Part shown: positions 6,736 to 9,159 of the stretch, piece by piece
Numbering within the stretch: position 1 is the stretch's first letter
Layout: the number at the start of each line of letters is the position of its first letter
Assembly: GCA_003554375.1 (NCBI GenBank)
Contig: PWGF01000308.1
Span: 1-9,159 of the forward strand
DNA: 9,159 nucleotides
Direction of reading: 5' to 3'
Source of the DNA: Spirochaetaceae bacterium
Lineage (GTDB): Bacteria; Spirochaetota; Spirochaetia; DSM-27196; SKKC01
Position numbers and translations under genes: made by a program
The notes under the pieces: model-generated
The model's database searches: none
Seen by the model: only the letters and a program-made list of their open reading frames with translations
Told to the model about the DNA's origin: nothing

Positions 6736-7229
6736 TGTTCGGCAGCGGAAGCAAGAACCGGCCCCGCGCTCGCCGCGTCGTAATCGTCAATGTGGCCACG
6801 AAACCGCCGCAGGCGCGCCCGCGGAAGACATCCCGGAGTAGCACGCCTAAGCTTCAATGATACCACATCGGCAAAGGATTGCCGTTTGTGTGCTTCAGGA
6901 ATCACATGCAGAGTTGGTCGATAGTCTGAATCCGGGTGCCTGAAATGAGCGTTTGTCTGGGTGCGAGGCTGCTCCCGGCACTGCTGAAGGCGCCGCGCAG
7001 CCTGGCTACGGTGGCGCTATGGCCAAGCTCGACCAGCTGCCCTCATGCAACCTTGTTGCCATCTCGACAACCCCGCAGCTCATTGTGCTAAACATTTAGG
7101 CGTGAGGCAGAGATTGTTGGCACACGCCGGCAGGGCACGCCCAGACCGGAACGGTTCTCGTTGGTGGCTCCTGGGTTTTACTTTTCGCCGTGAACGACAA
7201 TCACAGCCTCTCGCTCTATACAGTTCGGT

Positions 7230-7235
7230 AAGGAG
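7230..7235 (+). promoter_or_regulatory. Ribosome binding site of the oxidoreductase gene
   Basis: AAGGAG lies 10 nt before the ATG at 7246. It selects that start over the in-frame ATG at 7045, whose 67 additional residues do not resemble the family. Confidence 0.7.
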
Positions 7236-7245
7236 TGCGGCTCAT

Positions 7246-8289
7246 ATGAAAGCGATGGTTGTTGAAAACTGGGGCGGCCCTGAGGTCTTCCAGCTCAAGG
7301 ATATTGAGAAGCCGGCGGCCGGTCCCGGAGAGGTTCTCATTCGCGTGGTGGCTACCAGTGTGAACCCGGTCGACTATAAGATCCGGCTCGGTAAGGTGGG
7401 CTTCGGTCCGGAGCTTCCCGCCGTCTTGCACGGCGATCTCTCCGGCGTAGTTGAACAGGTTGGAGAAGGCGTTGAGCATCTCAGTAGCGGCGATGAAGTC
7501 TATGCGTTTGCAGGTGGCTTCCGGGGATGGAACGGCGCGCTCGCGGAGTACATGACCACCGATGCTCGCGTTGTTGCGCGAAAGCCGAAAGCGCTTTCGT
7601 TTCGGCAGGCGGCGGCACTCCCTCTTGTGTCACTTACGGCGTGGTTTGCACTGGTCGACCGGGCACGGCTGTCGCCGAAGGATCACGTGCTGGTGCACGC
7701 CGGCGCAGGCGGGGTCGGCCATGTCGCCGTCCAGATGGCCAAGGCGCTCGGGGCGCGTGTTTCCACGACGGTTTCCTCGGATGCGAAGGCCGAGATCGCT
7801 CGGGATCTGGGCGCGGACGATGTGATTCTCTATCCGCACGAAGGGGTCGAGCAGTATGTCGAACGTCTCACCGCCGGCCAAGGATTCGACGTAGTCTTCG
7901 ATACCGTCGGAGGCGATAACGTTCCGGCAAGCCTGCAGGCGGTACGGGAAAGCGGACACGTACTCGGTATTGCCCTGCGCACGACCGGCTCGTTCGCTCC
8001 GATCCACGAGAAGAACCTTACCTTCTCCGGCGTACTCATGGTACTGCCGCTCATTCACCGCGAACACCTGGATCACTATCGGGAAGTGCTCGGAACCCTT
8101 GCGCGATGGGCGGATGAAGGGCGTTTCCGCCCGGTGCTTGTAGACCGGGCGTTCAGCCTGGAGGAGGTGGGCGACGCGCATGCGCTCCTCGAAAAAGGCG
8201 GGGTTACCGGCAAGATCGTGGTGGACGTCGCCCGCCGTCCTGGTTCGGCTTCAAGGCGCACCGCCTCCATCGCGTTTTGGAACGCATGA
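7246..8289 (+). CDS. Zinc-independent quinone oxidoreductase-type MDR enzyme
   Basis: This 347-residue soluble protein belongs to the medium-chain dehydrogenase/reductase superfamily, quinone oxidoreductase/enoyl reductase branch. These enzymes use NAD(P)H to reduce quinones or activated double bonds in the cytoplasm. The N-terminal GroES-like domain (1-125) has the usual order: MKAMVVENWGGPEVFQLKD, then GEVLIRVVATSVNPVDYKIR (28-47), then HGDLSGVV. That last motif replaces the zinc-binding GHE of true alcohol dehydrogenases, so no catalytic zinc is expected. The Rossmann domain carries HAGAGGVGHVAVQMAKALGA (151-170), the nucleotide-binding signature, and FDVVFDTVGG (214-223). The C-terminus ends in GKIVVDV as usual plus about 20 extra residues. 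The start is set by AAGGAG 10 nt upstream. No zinc ligands or structural-zinc loop are visible. The natural substrate is unknown. Confidence 0.93.
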   Translation: MKAMVVENWGGPEVFQLKDIEKPAAGPGEVLIRVVATSVNPVDYKIRLGKVGFGPELPAVLHGDLSGVVEQVGEGVEHLSSGDEVYAFAGGFRGWNGALAEYMTTDARVVARKPKALSFRQAAALPLVSLTAWFALVDRARLSPKDHVLVHAGAGGVGHVAVQMAKALGARVSTTVSSDAKAEIARDLGADDVILYPHEGVEQYVERLTAGQGFDVVFDTVGGDNVPASLQAVRESGHVLGIALRTTGSFAPIHEKNLTFSGVLMVLPLIHREHLDHYREVLGTLARWADEGRFRPVLVDRAFSLEEVGDAHALLEKGGVTGKIVVDVARRPGSASRRTASIAFWNA

Positions 8290-8537
8290 ATCGAGGATGC
8301 TGCCGGCCGCATGGGTCCCGGTCGCCGACGGTGAGGCGAGGATTGTTGGGGGAAGTATCCCCCACGCTCCAGCCCGCGTGCCCTCCGGGCACCGGGGCGT
8401 GCTTATCGGGCTCGCTCACGCTCCGCCCGGCACGCCCCTCGCGGTCTTCCGCTTCCCCCACCATGGGGAAAGCTCCGCCGGCCTGCTCGCGGGGAGGGCC
8501 CCCAGCGCGGCGCTATCGCCGACGCCGACGACGACGC
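8290..8537. repeat. GC-rich palindromic element abutting the truncated toxin
   Basis: About 250 nt with dense inverted repeats and no recognisable protein. The pairings are: TGGGGGA/TCCCCCA at 8347-8353/8358-8364 (4-nt loop); GTGCCC/GGGCAC at 8378-8383/8387-8392 (3-nt loop); GGGGCGTGC/GCACGCCCC at 8394-8402/8430-8438 (27-nt loop); and GCTTCCCC/GGGGAA(A)GC at 8451-8458/8465-8473. An alternative long-range pairing is TGGGGGAAG/CTTCCCCCA at 8347-8355/8452-8460, which encloses the inner hairpins. The element lies exactly where the N-terminal half of the toxin gene should be. An ORF beginning at the ATG at 8286 runs through it into the toxin remnant, but its Pro/Arg/Ser-rich product looks non-biological. 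Confidence 0.6.
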
Positions 8538-8687
8538 GGTCCGAGTTGTATGGTTGTCGGATTCAGCTCGGACGTTACGCCGATCCACGTTGTATGCGGC
8601 GAGCGACGGAACGGATTGGTTGTCGTCACCGTCTGTATTCCGGGGCCGCCGAAGTTCAGCGATCCATACCGAAGGAGCTCGCGATGA
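8538..8687 (+). pseudogene. 5'-truncated DUF4258-type toxin remnant
   Basis: The frame that ends at TGA 8685-8687 encodes GPSCMVVGFSSD, TPIHVVCGERRNGLVVVTV and a C-terminal PDP-like tail (IPGPPKFSDPYRR). This is the classic C-terminal half of DUF4258 proteins, RelE-like predicted toxins that are paired with YgiT-type antitoxins (family pattern: GPSCLVLG..DGRPLHVV.G...LVVITVY.PDP). Upstream of Gly at 8538 the frame turns into an Arg run and GC-rich nonsense, with no sign of the N-terminal His/Arg-containing helices of the family. About half of the gene is therefore missing. The stop overlaps the antitoxin start by 4 nt (ATGA), preserving the original operon junction. The remnant is probably not toxic, though translation from the ATG at 8550 or 8286 could make a fragment. 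Confidence 0.75.
8671..8677 (+). promoter_or_regulatory. Ribosome binding site of the YgiT-type antitoxin
   Basis: GAAGGAG lies 6 nt before the ATG at 8684, inside the 3' end of the toxin remnant. It selects the 85-codon gene over the much longer frame that opens at 8180. Confidence 0.85.
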
Positions 8688-8941
8688 GCGGGAAATGCAG
8701 CTTCTGTGGAAACACCGATTTCAGGTCCGCGCAGGTACAGTATGTGGATCGACGCGACGGCTCGATGCTCATAGTAAATGGAGTCCCGTGCGAGGAGTGC
8801 ACATACTGCGGTGAGCGTTACTACGAGGCGGTTGTACTGAAGAAGATCGAGCGAGAGTTCGAGGCGATTCGAAGCGGGAAGCGGAGGCCGCGGAAAGAGG
8901 TGACCGTACCCATCGACGACTACTCACGACTGGTGGGGTAA
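8684..8941 (+). CDS. YgiT-type zinc-finger antitoxin (MqsA N-terminal-like)
   Basis: This 85-residue protein has the YgiT-type zinc-finger fold seen in the N-terminal half of MqsA and in stand-alone antitoxins paired with DUF4258 toxins. The zinc ligands are Cys5-x2-Cys8 (KCSFCG) and Cys39-x2-Cys42 (CTYCGERYY), with an additional Cys36. Between them lie strands carrying VQYVDRRDGSMLIVNGVP, the usual pattern with V-x-G-V-P before the second cysteine pair. A helix follows (VVLKKIEREFEAI), then a C-terminal VTVPIDDYSRLVG tail. There is no helix-turn-helix domain as in full MqsA, so any DNA binding is uncertain. It overlaps the toxin remnant's stop by 4 nt, with toxin first and antitoxin second. 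The antitoxin appears intact while its toxin is truncated, so it is an orphan or may act on a related toxin elsewhere. Confidence 0.88.
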   Translation: MSGKCSFCGNTDFRSAQVQYVDRRDGSMLIVNGVPCEECTYCGERYYEAVVLKKIEREFEAIRSGKRRPRKEVTVPIDDYSRLVG

Positions 8942-9035
8942 CCGCCGGGGCACCCTCGGAAGCGTCCCCGCCGGGGCGGAGAAGCTGGAGACGGAAGCCC
9001 CAAAACTATAGGGATCTCAGGCCGGTCTTGCTCTT

Positions 9036-9064
9036 CGCGTCCGCGGGTACCATGGATGGACGCG
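9036..9064. terminator. Inverted repeat just downstream of the PIN-domain gene
   Basis: CGCGTCC (9036-9042) pairs perfectly with GGACGCG (9058-9064) across a 15-nt loop, ending 2 nt beyond the minus-strand stop. No T-tract follows on either strand, so terminator function is tentative. A second short hairpin, CCCC-GCC-GGGG, lies at 8966-8976 after the antitoxin stop. Confidence 0.35.
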
Positions 9065-9066
9065 GT

Positions 9067-9159
9067 TCATGTCCACGTGTCGAGCCGGAGGCCCGGAACC
9101 CGCCCGAAACCTCGCATATTGTTAGTGACGAGGAGTACTCCGAGGCTCCTCGCATGAGC
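9067..9159 (-). CDS. vapC: PIN-domain (VapC-like) toxin, C-terminal fragment (cut by window edge)
   Basis: The minus-strand frame from the window edge to TGA (9069-9067) encodes 30 residues: AHARSLGVLLVTNNMRGFGR followed by VPGLRLDTWT. This is the characteristic end of type II VapC toxins, PIN-domain ribonucleases. A helix with A..A...G is followed by the strand LVTNN, in which the conserved Thr-Asn-Asn contributes to the metal-binding acidic pocket. The RxF.RVPGL.LE.W tail closes the protein. The rest of the gene, with its catalytic aspartates, and any antitoxin lie beyond the right edge, so integrity cannot be judged. It converges on the YgiT-type antitoxin gene and belongs to a different toxin family. 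The fragment is short, but the motif match is strong. Confidence 0.78.
   Translation of the reverse strand, partial: AHARSLGVLLVTNNMRGFGRVPGLRLDTWT

Larger units (their letters stand above)
6723..7245. other. Divergent non-coding region, about 520 nt
   Basis: This region separates the leftward lipoprotein gene from the rightward oxidoreductase gene and should carry both promoters. I see no convincing promoter boxes. A TATACA at 7217-7222 could be a -10 for the oxidoreductase gene but has no good -35. A perfect 6-bp hairpin, CGGCAA-AGGA-TTGCCG, lies at 6869-6884. Short frames in the middle (about 6900-7090) show no recognisable domain, though a decayed gene remnant cannot be excluded. Confidence 0.5.

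Noticed and set aside
7149..7157. GAACGGTTC palindrome as an operator
   Set aside because: It is only 4 bp per arm, with no second copy and no adjacent regulator gene.
7045..7245. N-terminal extension of the oxidoreductase
   Set aside because: The 67 additional residues do not match the family, and a proper ribosome site precedes the ATG at 7246.
8290..8537. Integron attC site
   Set aside because: GTTGGGG at 8345 resembles one core-site half, but no matching RYYYAAC partner at the other end was found, and there is no integrase in view.
8180..8941. A 253-codon version of the YgiT-type gene
   Set aside because: The added N-terminal part overlaps the oxidoreductase gene in another frame and runs through the palindromic element. 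The ribosome site at 8671-8677 and the ATGA overlap fix the start at 8684.

Overview
The window is about 60% GC by eye and densely coding. It looks like a piece of chromosome from a diderm bacterium: it encodes a Sec-exported protein with outer-membrane barrel character and two predicted lipoproteins. One lipoprotein signal has a relaxed lipobox (LPSC) and sits near sugar ABC-transporter genes, a combination common in Spirochaetota. The lineage guess is weak inference; no rRNA or marker gene is present.

Layout. (1) 1-2366, + strand: the 3' part of a CUT1-type sugar ABC transporter operon, with the C-terminal half of a solute-binding protein, then two MalF/MalG-type permeases that overlap by one base. 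No ATPase gene is in view. The binding-protein and first permease genes are separated by about 216 nt with stacked stem-loops, and the operon ends in a 14-bp perfect inverted repeat with the stop codon in its loop. (2) 2511-3482, - strand: a CPBP-family (CAAX protease/bacteriocin-processing) membrane protein. (3) 3483-3963: a GC-rich non-coding stretch with a roughly 49-nt tandem repeat. (4) 3964-6722, - strand: a cell-envelope cluster of a small acidic lipoprotein followed by a 735-codon ORF. That ORF joins a signal-peptide/beta-barrel-like module to an S41 peptidase that carries its own internal lipoprotein signal, so it may be a fusion or two genes without an intervening stop. (5) 6723-7245: a non-coding divergent region. 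(6) 7246-8289, + strand: a zinc-independent quinone oxidoreductase-type MDR enzyme. (7) 8290-9159: a toxin-antitoxin remnant zone. It holds a GC-rich palindromic element, a 5'-truncated DUF4258-type toxin, an intact YgiT-type zinc-finger antitoxin overlapping the toxin stop by 4 nt, and, convergent with it, the last 30 codons of a PIN-domain (VapC-like) toxin cut by the window edge.

The transporter genes work together as one uptake system, and the lipoprotein/OMP/S41 genes plausibly form one envelope operon of unknown role. The right end looks like accessory DNA that accumulates and decays toxin-antitoxin modules. I see no convincing large undescribed defence or metabolic system. The most unusual items are the OMP-S41 ORF with its internal lipobox, and the toxin gene whose 5' half is replaced by a palindromic element.
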